A DNA stretch of 64,000 nucleotides from Embiotoca jacksoni. Its lineage: Eukaryota > Chordata > Actinopteri > Embiotocidae. How positions within the stretch are numbered: the first letter of the stretch is position 1; each line of letters begins with the position of its first letter. The position numbers and the translations under genes are program-made. The stretch is from NCBI GenBank assembly GCA_022577435.1, contig JAKOON010000011.1, positions 7,986,001 through 8,050,000 of the forward strand, in the 5' to 3' direction. Below, in pieces: positions 12,481 through 24,342 of this stretch. The notes below the pieces were generated by a model. It saw only the letters and a program-made list of their open reading frames with translations, searched no databases and was not told where the DNA came from.

Positions 12481-14629
12481 TTACTTAATATGTCCTGCTC
12501 TGTCAAAAGTGGGAGACAAATGAGTTTTCTTGTTTTGCTCCTGCTTCTCGGAAATTATTTAAGACAATGCATCGAATATAAAACTGTACTTGTGAAGGGG
12601 GATTGGGTGGCTGAATGCTTGCTGCACAGAGTCCAATGCAGTGAATTCAACAGGGGCAGGGGGGTGGGGTTGGGTATAAGGAGGGTTAAGTAATGAGTTT
12701 CAACTTGTAAACACTGGAGGCTTTAATGGGTGAAAAATAAATTCTCAATGGTCAGAGATATGTTCAACCTCATTGTAATTCCTTACATTTAAATGGAGCT
12801 GTAAAAGGGACGAGTCAGAGTCTTTCATTTAATAACAACATGGAAAATTTGTGATACTGACCAAAGAGGGGCTTCAAATTTTAAATACAACTCGTAGTAT
12901 GTCATTTTCCATTTGCAGTCTGTCTTTATTTACTGCAGCCCTATAGCTTTGAGTGGTTCTGTTGACAAGAGGGGATGTAGGTTTTGGTGCTCTCACACAG
13001 TCCATTGTCAAGAAGAAGCAAAGAAAACAGAGATTAGCTCCTCTGTGTATAGAAGGGTCAAAGATGCATCTTGAATGTAATGGGCACCAATGTGTGGGCA
13101 TTAGAAAATTCATGGCTGATCAGAGGATGCAGGAGCAAACAGGTGCACTCAGTTGAGGATTTAGGAGTGAGGTGAGTTTCACAGTTGCGAGAAAATTGAA
13201 ACAGAGCTTTAAAACAGGAGTGCTATCTTCATGTTAGTTGGGTCACTTTGGTGACTGTAAATAACCTAAATTACTGATTAGCCACAAGTATCATTAAGGG
13301 TCTCCAAGTTTCTCTTACTGAAGACTTCCACTGGTACTTTCCTAACTTGCAGCATATTGTATGCGCCCCCATCTACCAAAATGTTCCTCAGCATGTTGAA
13401 TAGACACGTCTTGAGCCTCCTCAATAATACCTGGAGGTGTCTGGATCTCAGTTTGACAAACTCCTTGAACAGCTGTTGCCAGGACTGTAATAAAAACACA
13501 AGATCTCAAGTCATTGTGGTTCATATGTTGCAAGTTTGATCGTCTCTTTAGTTAGAAGAGCATCGTCAAATAGGATTTTATAATGTGCCATATACCTCTA
13601 TGTAATAAATCATGTGCCTGAATCAAACTTTGATAGATATGATACAACATCACTTAACTAACAATCTAAATTATAGAAACAATGTCAAGTTTGTCATCTT
13701 CTGTCATGTCCAGCAAACAATTCACGCAGTTAAATCCTGAAGGAAATTATTCTTAAACCAGACAAGGGGCACTTTTTTTTTTAATAATAAAAAGGAAATA
13801 TTGGAGCAGCCTGGGAGAAATACAAACATTAATTTGAAGGTAAAATTATATAAATTGATAAATGTTTTTCAAAAGATGTGCTGACACTTGAGAGAAGGCA
13901 CTGACTAAAAGTTTGGTACATTTGAGGCTGGGACTTATGGAGGGTTAAACCTGCAGTGAATTTAAGGATGCAAATATTTGAATACTGATGTTCAATCTGC
14001 TTAAAATACAATTGAAATTTCAAGCTCAGATGTGCAGCTGGACAGAAGGCAGAGACTGTGAAAAGGGGAGTGATGGGAACAGGAGCAGGAGAATGAAAAT
14101 GAAGGAAAGGATGGTGGAGAAAGTAGAGATGAAAAGATGCATAAATGTGGGTGGAAAATAATAAGCAAAGTGGTATATGATGAATTTAGGCTCTTTTGGC
14201 GGGCTCTGTGAATAAACGCAAGCAGTCAAGGCTGACAATAGCGGACTTGGCTTAAAGGGGTTGTTTGTGTGGACAGGTCAGGAAGGTTGAGGGTCAAATC
14301 TCTCCTATTCATGACACCCCAAGTGTTGCCACACTCACACACAAACGCACCCGCACCGACGCACAGACATATACGTTATGTCAGGGGCACTTTCCCAGCG
14401 TTTGCAGCTGCAGCTGACCTGGGAGAGTTCAACCTCGGGTGCACTAACTTTTCACTGCGAGGTCAAGGGTGGAGATGGCGTTTGTGTGTGGGGGTGTGTG
14501 AATGAGGGACAGAGGGAGAAGGAAGGAGAGAGGAAGACAAAAAGAAAACCTTCATTGTTTTCAACAGATTGCAGGAGAGAGTCTGAAAGAAAAAAAAAGT
14601 GGACAAACAGCAGTTAGATGAGGATTGTG

Positions 14630-15010
14630 TTAAAGAGTCAGTTTACCAAAATAAATTTAAAAATTAAAAAAAAAAAAATCTGATTTACCTCTCATAGTTT
14701 CAATCAAGACAGATACTTTTTGGTTTTTTTTATGCAGGATTTGAGATATTAGACCCTGAGACATCTTTGAGATAGCCGCCTCCATCCCAGGGGATGTTGT
14801 TTGTGGTGTTCACAGCACTGAAAAGAGACATTTGATGAATTTAACAGCAACATGTTTTTCCAGAAGTACCGCCCCTAATACTCTATTTTATTGGAACTAC
14901 TTCGTATCAAAAAATAGTCCCCATGATAACTGTTGATAAAGTGCTCTGGAGATTATTTTGATAAATAGGAACAATGATTCTGGATGAAGAAATTTCTGAT
15001 AAATTCTTCT
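14630..15010. repeat. Diverged teleost interspersed repeat
   Basis: It begins 'gagtcagtttaccaaaata' and continues with 'ttacctctcatagtttcaat', 'tttgagatagccgcctccat', 'aacagcaacatgtttttcc' and 'ataactgttgataaagtgct'. These phrases, in this order, belong to a repeat I recognise from many percomorph genomes. Non-autonomous; family name not assigned. Confidence 0.55.
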
Positions 15011-16299
15011 TGCTGGTAGCCCCACCAATGAAAGTAAATTCACCCTTTTTGTACTGGAGAAGCAGCTGAAAACTCAGAAAACCATATTTGAAACTCTAGC
15101 ATGGCTTGAAACATCCATAGGAATATATTTTTTTGAAATTGGGATGAACTGGACCCGTAACACGTAGTGGGGGGTCTCTCAGGGGCCCACACCTCATGCA
15201 TCTATACACACAGCCTGCGAGGTGGCCACTAAGCCACCAATCTCTCTTTCATCTTTTCAATCGGCCAGTCAGAGCGCTTTAGTTAGCATGAGAGAATGAG
15301 TGGCTGTAGGTTGGGATGTGACACAGTGACAGTGTTTCTGTCTTTGTGTTTGTGTGCTGGGACCGCGACTGGTATAGGCAGCAGAGAGTTGTGACATTCT
15401 CACAAGCTTCCGGGACCTTTATTGCTGTGGCAATAATCAATAGCGTTCCCACAGAGACGTCTTTTGGCTGGGCAGGTCAATACCTGTCACTCAGGGTCTG
15501 AGTCGTGGCACATACCCCCTTACTCAGCAGCTACGGCAGCCTGTTCCCCACCTCCCATGTCAGGCATGTATCTCCGGAGTGTAATGTTTTCACAATTTAA
15601 GGAGGTCTGCTTCATCTGAGCCCATTTCCAACTCAGCCATTGTATCAGTGATTTTTTTTTTTTTCTCCTTTGTACAGTTTTTTGCTGTGTGTACTGACTC
15701 CAGTACAGCAGCAACCAAAAGTGATTTAATCTTTTCGTCATTGATTTTTTTTTTTTTAATTAACCTATCATGATATTATTACATAATTTAATTTTTAATC
15801 TATGATATAAAATAAAGGGAAGTCACAAACTGTCCTATTTGAAAAGCAGACCAGAGCATTTTAGCAGTATTTTTCTTGAAAAATAACATAAATCATTTTC
15901 AGTTATTAAAATGTTGTCAAATAATTTTCCGTTAACCACAAATCTTTTGAGCTCTAAAAACCTGTTTGGGTTACTAGTTTTGATCATAAACTGAGTGATT
16001 ATGTGATTATCTGTTGATTCAGAAAATACTCAAACCTCTTGATCTTATAAAACTCTTTCAAAACTAATTTCCTGATCTGAAAATGTTATTCCAGTTCCAA
16101 GTCTTCAAATGTGTTTTTGAAGCTCCTAAACAGTGGATGTTTGGCAGCTCAACCATTTTTACCTGACAGGGACTATACTGTGTGAATAGGCCGCTTTCTA
16201 TTTGGATATTTTATCTAGTCTGCCCAATTAGTGGTTATTTTGGTTACTATGAAACCAAATAAATGACATTTGATTCAAATTAAAATCAGTATTTTAACT

Positions 16300-16530
16300 A
16301 CAGTAATGTTAATAAGTACAACAAAAACAACAGCACAGCAACAAATCTTCCTGTCATAAGGATCATAATGTTTAGATGTTATTCAATCTGATTGAGAGAG
16401 GTGGTGACTTGTTTTAATGCTCGTTTTGGAGACTGTAATTCAACTGTACTGGGTTATACTGAGATGTGTTCCCTAATATTTTGTCAACATAAATGGGAGA
16501 GCCAAAACACCTCTTTTAATACGAGGCTGA
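16300..16530 (+). repeat. Partial copy of the TIR element found whole at 54.6 kb
   Basis: Shared text with 54640-54850 includes 'cataaggat-ataatg', 'ctgattgagaga', 'ttttggagact' and 'actgggttata-cgagaggt' (here diverged), in the same order and orientation. No terminal inverted repeats are detectable at this copy. Confidence 0.6.
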
Positions 16531-17904
16531 TGTTTGTTTATCATGTTTGAATTACAAATACTCAACCTTACAAATGCCCTGTTTCTGTTCCAGTAGACAG
16601 TGTGAAGAGGGGAAGGGGTGGTGCTGGTGGCAGTATGGATAAATTGACTACCAGGCGGGTGGGCTGGGTGTTGTTGTTTTATTCTTCCCCAGGTGGCCAA
16701 TATTACTGTTTGACTCGAGCACTTAAACAGAATTGCTTGAGAAGAAAAATTACCTGTGTACATCAAGTCCAGTCTTTACACAGCAGCACCTTGTCAGGTC
16801 AAAGACACTGATGCTCAGACTGACAGCTGTGGAAATGCTGGAAGTAATGACATTAAGAGGTCAGGGATCTTCTGATGAACAGGAAACAGACCATTATCTG
16901 AAGATTAAAAAAAAAAAAATTGGGATTTCATTTATTTCTATGTCATCTTTATGTTAATAAATAAAATTACAGTACTGTAATAATGAAGCTTAGAATCTGG
17001 TGTAAAGTGAAGTCGACGTTTTGAACTAAAAACCTCTGCAAAAATCCATAAAGAGATGTTAGGATGTTGTCTGTAGCACATCATCTATCCTCATGCTGTG
17101 CCAGAGATTTTGATTTGCATTATTTAGCTTTAACAACTAAAATGGTGAGTTACTTCAAATTAGCAAAAATACATTTTATGTAACTAATTATATTTTATGC
17201 AAATTTGATTGAATTAAACAAAATTTTGCATGAGTTTGAAAACTCAGAGCTAACTCATGCGAGTTTATCTTTTTAGTCCTATAAATAAACAAATTATAGG
17301 ATATTTGTGAGCACCCTTGTGCCCCATGATGTGTAATGGTGAGATTAGTGCAGACTTCTTTGCTCCTCATCTTCTCCGTTACTCCCTGGATGACGCTGTC
17401 TGTCTCCTCGTTGCCAAGCAACAACGCAGCCACTGTCAAAGAATTCTGGGGGATGTTTAGGCAGCGATGGCTTGAGGGGGGTGGGGGGCTGTGATGGTGG
17501 CAGAAGAGGAGTAAGAGGGTGAGGAGAGTGTATTTGTCTGAGTGCAGAGTAGCTGGAGACATTCACTTGTGCATTTATAAGAGAATTTTATTTTTTAATC
17601 TTTTAATTTGAGCCTTTATGCTACTTGGTAATTCTTTAAAAATGTATTTCACAATCCAGCCTTTCATCAGTGTCACACAGTTCCTCCCTGATATTTGATG
17701 AGTCAACTTTTCTTTTACCAAAAACCCTCCACACTCACACGAATGTAGTTTGCAGTGTTTTATGGTTAAGCTGCTTGATTACAATGAAATGTGAATTAAT
17801 CTCAGCCAGGGCCAATAGACAACTCCTCTACGATACGCAAATCTGCTACTATAATTGCTATAATGTCTGGATATATTTCCAAAACTATTATAATAAAATA
17901 TATA

Positions 17905-17951
17905 TATATAAATCCCCTCGGGGATTAATAAAGTAAATACCTACCTACCTA
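17905..17951 (+). repeat. 3' tail of a 5'-truncated non-LTR retrotransposon
   Basis: The palindrome AATCCCCTCGGGGATT is followed by AATAAAGTAAATA and a (CCTA)n tail, the signature 3' end of teleost L2/CR1-type LINEs that end in a simple repeat. The body upstream is missing or unrecognisable. The same AAAGTAAATA(CCTA)n tail occurs at 3603-3632. Confidence 0.6.
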
Positions 17952-18649
17952 ATGATGTCAAAATACATGTGTGCCCAGCTGAAGCCTCATGTGGCAGCTA
18001 TTGCTGACTGCTGGCTGTATTTGGCATGTGTGCATGTGTATCACAGAGGATTATTGGTGCCCGTGAATGTGGATTATGATGCAGTGTAATGGCATTTCTA
18101 GAACGTTTAGTCAGTATTTAACTTTATGAACATCTGCTGGATTTTTACGATGTACAGCATTTAGTAAGATAAATACTCTAATTTGCAGTAATGATGAAAG
18201 TGAAAAGTAATTTGTTGATCCGCCTCATGATTCCAATGTGCTCCAAAAAGGAATAAGATCTTCCATGACCCCCGATATTATCAGACCCAAATTACTTTGT
18301 GAGTCTACAGGTCTGGCCACGTTTCATTGGGGATTGTTGTCCGAATAGAATTTGGGGTAATTTTGAAACTATTGGAGCAGCCTTTAACTAATCGGCATCG
18401 ACGTCCAAAAAAAAAAAAAATGTTTTGCACTGAAACTCACCGAGTTGTAAACAACAGAGACACTTAACCCAGAGCGCAACGTCATGTTAGTGAATGACCG
18501 CCGCAGATTCCAGCTTCAATTCTTCAATATTAGTATTGCTATGTCAGTGCAACGCGGTATCATGGCAAAGGGTACAATAGACATGCTGGTCCACTAGACC
18601 AAGTGTCTATTACACGTTTTGTGGGTGTGAAACACACTCACCCCCACTG

Positions 18650-18877
18650 GTCGCTGATTGGTCCACCCCTCAGAGGGTCTGGAACGCACCTTCGTGGGAA
18701 CAGGGTTTCCAGACTATGATCGCATGGAAAACTGAAGCTGTGAGCAATAGGCGGAAGAAGTCAGGCTCCCGTGTTACACCCTTTCACCAAGTTTCCTGAA
18801 AATCGTGAAGGTAACTTTTCCCGTCATCCTGCTGACAAACAGACAAACAAACAAACAAACAAACAAACAAACAAACC
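18650..18877 (+). repeat. 3' part of a teleost SINE/LINE with (AAAC)n tail
   Basis: The sequence 'caagtttcctgaaaatcgtg' followed by 'cccgtcatcctgctgacaaa' and ten (AAAC) units is the recurrent 3' end of a teleost retroposon family. The upstream part (from about 18.47 kb) may belong to it but is not resolved. Confidence 0.55.
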
Positions 18878-20478
18878 ACACCAAAAACATAACATCCTTG
18901 GCAGAGCTAATCAATGTGCAAAAAAAAAATTAAATAAAGATGCATGCCCTTATGAGACTGTGGAACACAAAATGAACTTAAAATGAAAGTTACATCTGTC
19001 TCTCCTTCATGTCGTGGCTATAAGATAATTACACCATTCTATGCCTTTTTATGTAATTTGTTTCCTGCTGTCTCCTTTAATGTCCCTGGTTGTGTGTCAT
19101 ACTTCCTGCTTATCTCTAACTTTTCCTCCACTAAATACTGAAAGCATCCGGTAATAAACAAGCCCCCTCTTTTTTTCATGCTCGCTGACTGAAATTAGCT
19201 GTTCCCTCATAAGGATCCTCTTTCATAAAACAATGCGCCAGCAGGTAGATATATGGATGGAGAGTTTGTGTTTGCCTACTGAGCCTTTTCAGAAACTCTC
19301 CTCCCAATTTACCCCTTTGTCCAGTTGACTCTACGTCCCAGCTCGCTATAAATTTCAATGACACTCCCTGCCACAGCGTTGCCTCTCTCTCTAACTACTC
19401 TACTCTGTTCTTCATCCTGTGTAGCGGTGCCCTATAGCAGCAGGGAGGAGATGCCTTCGCCAGAGGAGGTTTATTTTAAGGATTCCCCTGTTCCCTTTGT
19501 CCTCTCTCTCTCTCCTCTCCATCTCTCGACGGGATGGTTTCACAGCCCACCTCGCTGACTGGGCCTCCCTCTCCCCTGCCAGGCCTTTTAGCCAGCGGGT
19601 TAAACATTGATTTGTGAATGGAGGGAAGCACAGTGGCCCCTGCATGGAGTGCAGCGGTCCCCTACTGCTTCTGTGTACACACACACACACGCCTACTATA
19701 CACCACCAAGACTAACAGCCAACATGAAAGCTACTGAGCTAAAAAGGCCTTAATTCAACAACCGACGATGGTGCTTAATTTTCGTGTGGATATTTAGCCT
19801 TTATTTGACCTTCTCCACCTGCAGGTGCTTCAATACATTATCATTTGGCTGGGTAAAAACTAGTTTGCAGATTTGAAGATATTTCGAATCCACACGCACA
19901 AATGTTTGTAAAACTGCAAAGGATCCCGCTTTGTAACCATCTTGAAGAGAGTTCTAGATCAAATAAACAAACTTTGTTGCAAATGTATCTGAGTTTAATG
20001 ATACGGCCTACTTTATGTTTGATTTGGTTACAAGGTAAAAAAATAAAAAAAAATAAAAAAAATCTATTGACAAAGTGTCTAGTCCAAACTGGAAGTGTCA
20101 AACCTCTTTCAGACCATAACCCTGAGCACCACACGTGAGGGATGTTGAGGCGAGAGTGAAAGTGGAACCTCTTGACTTCTTCCCGCCTCTGGAAGAGTCA
20201 TGGCATGAAAAGGCAGAGCGATAGAGTGAGAGACAGAGAAGTCGAGATGGAGGGGTTTGCTTTTCACCACTCAAAAAAAAAAAAAAAAAAAAAGAGCAAT
20301 GAATGAGTGACTGGTTGAATGAATGAGAGGTGGGCTGTGGCTGAGAGGGGCTCTGGCTGTGTGGATCAGCAGAGGTTAACTCGGTTTCTTCAGAGGGATG
20401 AAAAGGGAAAATACGGATTGAGCTTTAAAGAGGAGGACCCCCTGCGCCCGGGGCGGGATCAGTCAGGATGATTTATTA

Positions 20479-20488
20479 GAGAGAGAGG

Positions 20489-20530
<42 letters not shown>
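20479..20530. repeat. (GA)n microsatellite
   Basis: Purine-only GA repeat with a short G4 interruption near 20488. It can form H-DNA. Confidence 0.95.
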
Positions 20531-20534
<4 letters not shown>

Positions 20535-21449
20535 TGGCGTTTGCAAGCATCAAAAAGCTGCAGCGCAAACGCAGCATTCAAAAGTGCTGATATGCACCAC
20601 ATGAGGATGGGCTTTAGATTCCTGTTCCAGTCAGAGGGGGGACACAGGCTTTGGAATTCTAAACACTTGAATTGTCGCCACATATTAGGGCATTTATACA
20701 AAACCGTTTTACACGTGAACATAAACACGTGCCAGCTCTCTAAATGCGCTCTTTCCACTGTGTTATGAATGTTATGTGCACTGTCCACAAACAAGAGACG
20801 CTCTTAAATTTGCAAATTCCCAAATCTTGCCTTGTTTTAACACTTTAAAGAATATTAACTGATCTCATTTGTCACAGTGCCTTTAATTCAATTAGGCCGC
20901 ATGGGCCTGAAGGCAAAGATATTTAAGAAAATAAGAGAACAGAGCAGAAGTGCAACATAACAGGAGTTTATAATGAAATGTCCAATGCATTGCTTTGCCT
21001 ATGCAAAAGCATAATTGCAGTTTGGCACTCTTTAAAAAAAAAAAAAAAACGCATATTTTTTTTTAAATGTGCAATATAAATGAAGATGTATTTCTATTTT
21101 AAATAAGACAACATGCCCTCTGTCGTCCCATCAATCGTCTGTCACATGAGCATCATATAAGCCACTAATGTTTCTGGTCACTTCGGACGACACTTTTCAC
21201 AGAGGCCTACAGTAAAGCTGCCCTTTCTGGAGCAGAATGGATGCACATGGCGCTGAAGGCACCGCTTTATGTCCAAGTGCCTGGTTACAGCGTTGCACTA
21301 GTTTGCTCACACAAGAGAGGGGGCACAAGAGAAACACTAAACGTCATGCAGTGCGGTCAGAGAGTAAACAGTGTCGGGATTGTAATCTCTTTTTTGGGGG
21401 AGAAAATAGGGCTGTTGTGTCTTTAAGAGGGGCTGCTGGTCCCTCATCG

Positions 21450-21900
21450 CAGCTGCTGGCGTGTGTGTGCGCTCGCTCGCCCGCGCGCGCGCGCGCGCGT
21501 GTGACATAGAGGACAGCGGAGATTCATTACTTAAGCAGTACAATGGACATTTATCACCCCGTGGTGTTATTCAAATTCAGTACCAAGCGAGGACCTTCTC
21601 CACTCCTCTCTCCGCCCTGCGTCGCGGCCGCAGCGTTTATTGTTGGAGCAGCGTAAAGAAAAAGCCAGGAGGGCAGAGAGACCTGCATCCAGTCAGTCAG
21701 TCCGAGAGACCAGTAAAGGAAGGGTGGACGGAAGGCAGGAGCGTCTGTCCGGAGTGAACCAAGCCCGCTGCTCTCCTGCTCCGCAGTTTCTTTTTGTCAC
21801 CATCCGACGCTGCTCGCTGGGGGGCATTTGGACGGAGCAGAGAGATCCGAGAGAACCGCGCAGTGTGGGGAGCTGAACCAAGGACGCATCAACGGGAACT
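21450..21900 (+). promoter_or_regulatory. CpG-rich segment, candidate promoter/first exon of pri-mir-219
   Basis: This is the most CpG-dense stretch within 10 kb of the microRNA. It contains alternating (CG)n at 21481-21499, GCGTCGCGGCCGC near 21618-21630, and frequent CpG up to a T42 homopolymer (21912-21953). It lies 1.1-1.5 kb upstream of the hairpin on the same strand. Promoter function is inferred from composition and position only. Confidence 0.45.
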
Positions 21901-21909
21901 AACGGGTTT

Positions 21910-21911
<2 letters not shown>

Positions 21912-21953
<42 letters not shown>
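21912..21953. repeat. T homopolymer (about 42 nt)
   Basis: This is an uninterrupted run of T immediately downstream of the CpG-rich segment, followed by another T/A-rich stretch near 22036-22065. Such length is prone to polymerase slippage, so the assembled length may be inexact. Confidence 0.95.
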
Positions 21954-23006
21954 CCTTTCGTTTTCATCGTCCGTTATAAAACACCAGAGGAAAGAACACA
22001 AACGCTTTAAGTGGCTCTATTCAAATAGGAGGGGGATTTTTTTTTTATTTTTATTTTTTTTTTAAATTAACATCCGTGGAAAGCCATTGTGCATCTTGAG
22101 GCACCAGAGCTGAAGAGTCTTTCCCAAAATCGATGACACTACACAGGTGCAGAAATGGCGTTTTCCAGGCGTTCTCATCTCGGACTTTAAGATGAAATAA
22201 AGTCGAGATGAGCTCTTTTATTTCTGTCTTTTTACACTCTTTTTGAGACTCTCTGAAAGTAAGACTCTTGTGGGAACCATAGGAGATGACATTTTACTTA
22301 AAACTGCAATGGCCATGCAGCCATCTTAAGGGCCTAGAGATATGGACAGACGAACTTTACAACTAGCAACCAGTGTAAAGCCCCGGAGAGAATACGGTAG
22401 CCGTAAAAGAAAGTAGGAAAGAGGATGCGTGCGTTTCAAGATGCTTTCAGACAGCAGATGAAAAAGTCACAAAGTGATTGTGTGGCTGCAACAAAGCCTC
22501 CTTAGCCTCATCAAACACACAAAAAAGGGATGGACTTTCTTCTAATGCGGTGATCAAAAGAGGGGATGAGTTTCGAGCGCTAAGGGAGTGTGTTCAACGA
22601 TTTGGGAGGGAGAGAGAAGTTGCACTACAGGTTGTCTGAGTGTTTGTCATCGCAAAAAAAAAAAAAAAAAAAATATCTGGAGGTTCAGTTTCCTGCTGCA
22701 ACAGCTCAGTGTTTGAAATGCACAGTGAGAGAGCTGATTTTTCAAAAAGATAGGCGAACCCAAGAGGCAGTGCTGAGCAGTGAGGATGTCAAAAATAATG
22801 CACAGTAGTGCAACTCCTCGTCTTGTGGGAAGATAAGGAAGGAAAACAGTTTTCTGTGTCAGACGCAGCCAATACTGTCAAAGGGCATTTTAGGCAGCCG
22901 TATAGCAGGTGCACCCAGGGGCCTATACAATAACTGCCCGTGCACGTTTGTCATTCAAATTATCAAATGCTTAATTTCTCCTTTTCATTTTGCCAGAGCA
23001 CACACA

Positions 23007-23099
23007 GAGTCTTTAGCGACTGATTGTCCAAACGCAATTCTTGAGTAAACTCAAATTCAACCCCAAGAATTGTGTATGGACATCTGTTGCTGCAGACTC
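23007..23099 (+). ncRNA. mir219: mir-219 precursor hairpin (mir-219-2 orthologue)
   Basis: Positions 23021-23041 match mature miR-219-5p as I know it (begins TGATTGTCCAAACGCA), and 23066-23087 form the miR-219-2-3p arm (AGAATTGTG followed by GGACATCTGT). The arms pair as CAATTCTTG with CAAGAATTG around a loop of about 20 nt, then one A-A mismatch, A-T, C-G and a G-T wobble, then TGTCCA with TGGACA. After a small internal loop the lower stem continues GCGAC/GTTGC and GAGTCT/AGACTC. The 3p arm differs from the human one at two bases (TA instead of GC), outside the seed. Known role: miR-219 is neural and promotes oligodendrocyte differentiation. In human, MIR219A2 lies between URM1 and CERCAM on the strand opposite to both, exactly as here. 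It is about 4.1 kb from the urm1 stop and 11.7 kb from the cercam start. Confidence 0.96.
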
Positions 23100-23597
23100 A
23101 CATTCATCACTGCTGCCTTTGGCCAAGCGCCACACCGAGATTGTAGGCCTCCAAACCACAAAGAGGGCAAAAGGAAGGCCCTTTAGTCTCGATTTGTTTT
23201 GTAACTGTCTCATTTCAGGTAAGATGCAAATCACAAATTGCGTGATATGGAGGGAGAGAGAGAAAAAAAAAAGAGAAAAAGACGCGGGACATTCATGGGC
23301 CAATAAAAGTGAAGGAAACCTTATTCTGCCTCATGTAATGTGTTTTTCGGCTCGTGCGTTGTGGTTGGCCCGATTGGTATTTACACTTTGTCGAAGATCT
23401 AATCAAGACTGTTTGTTTTAAATGGCAAATATCGACCCGAAGCATTGATGTATCGACTGTGTTTGGCAAATAGTAGAATGCAGTAAGTTGAGTGCTCACA
23501 GAGGGCGAGAGGCCTGCATGCAGCACAGATGCACGTTGGATGAGAAGAACCAGGGCTAGAAACAGGACAGAAACATGAAGCAATTGAACGAGGAGAC

Positions 23598-23659
<62 letters not shown>

Positions 23660-23665
23660 CAAACA

Positions 23666-23712
<47 letters not shown>
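23598..23712. repeat. (TA)n microsatellite
   Basis: About 115 bp of nearly pure TA with rare interruptions (gt, ca, caaacatc). Self-complementary, it can extrude as a cruciform or form RNA hairpins, and it lies 0.5 kb downstream of mir-219 on any read-through primary transcript. Confidence 0.95.
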
Positions 23713-23715
<3 letters not shown>

Positions 23716-24261
23716 TAAATTAAAGTGGGGAAGCTTTTCTTCAAAAGCCACAATTGACATCTCCTTCAAATAATTTAGTAAGAACATATTTAGAGCTTTC
23801 CAGGCTAATCATAAAGTACGTTGTGCAAAAAAGGCTCTTAAATAGGCCTACGTATTTTACAAGAAAATAGATGTAATTCTTCTAAAACAATATCAAAGGC
23901 AGTTTCATGTACAGATATAACAGCATTGTAACAAGAGAAAACAAACAAAAACATGCCCTGATGATTGATGCTGCCAAATCTCTGGAGCCAAATAGCGTCA
24001 CTGATAAATCACGTGGGACACTTATTGGCCCATTAGGACTTTGACGTTTGTGCTTTGTTCTATTTTTTTTTTTATATACTAATTTTACTGCCTGAAAATA
24101 ACTAAAATATGTTTTGCAAATAAATGTAGAAAAACGATACATTATATAGTGTTAATATAATGAAATAAAACTATAAAAATGTAAGTTTAAAAAAAAATGT
24201 CTTGTTTAAATTTTTTTATTTTGTTCTCATTGAAAGCCGAGGCTCGCTAATTAATTCAAAA

Positions 24262-24262
<1 letters not shown>

Positions 24263-24341
<79 letters not shown>
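24263..24341. repeat. (AC)n microsatellite, about 39 units
   Basis: Pure AC dinucleotide repeat of 79 bp, likely highly polymorphic. Confidence 0.97.

Positions 24342-24342
<1 letters not shown>

Larger units (their letters stand above)
11332..23006. other. Intergenic region between cercam and mir-219
   Basis: No exon with family similarity was recognised. The region holds teleost interspersed repeats (near 12.1-12.5, 14.6-15.0, 16.3-16.5, 17.9 and 18.65-18.88 kb), a (GA)n tract (20479-20530), and a CpG-rich patch at 21.45-21.9 kb. The remaining open frames are short and without recognisable domains. It probably carries the 5' part of the mir-219 primary transcript. Confidence 0.5.
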
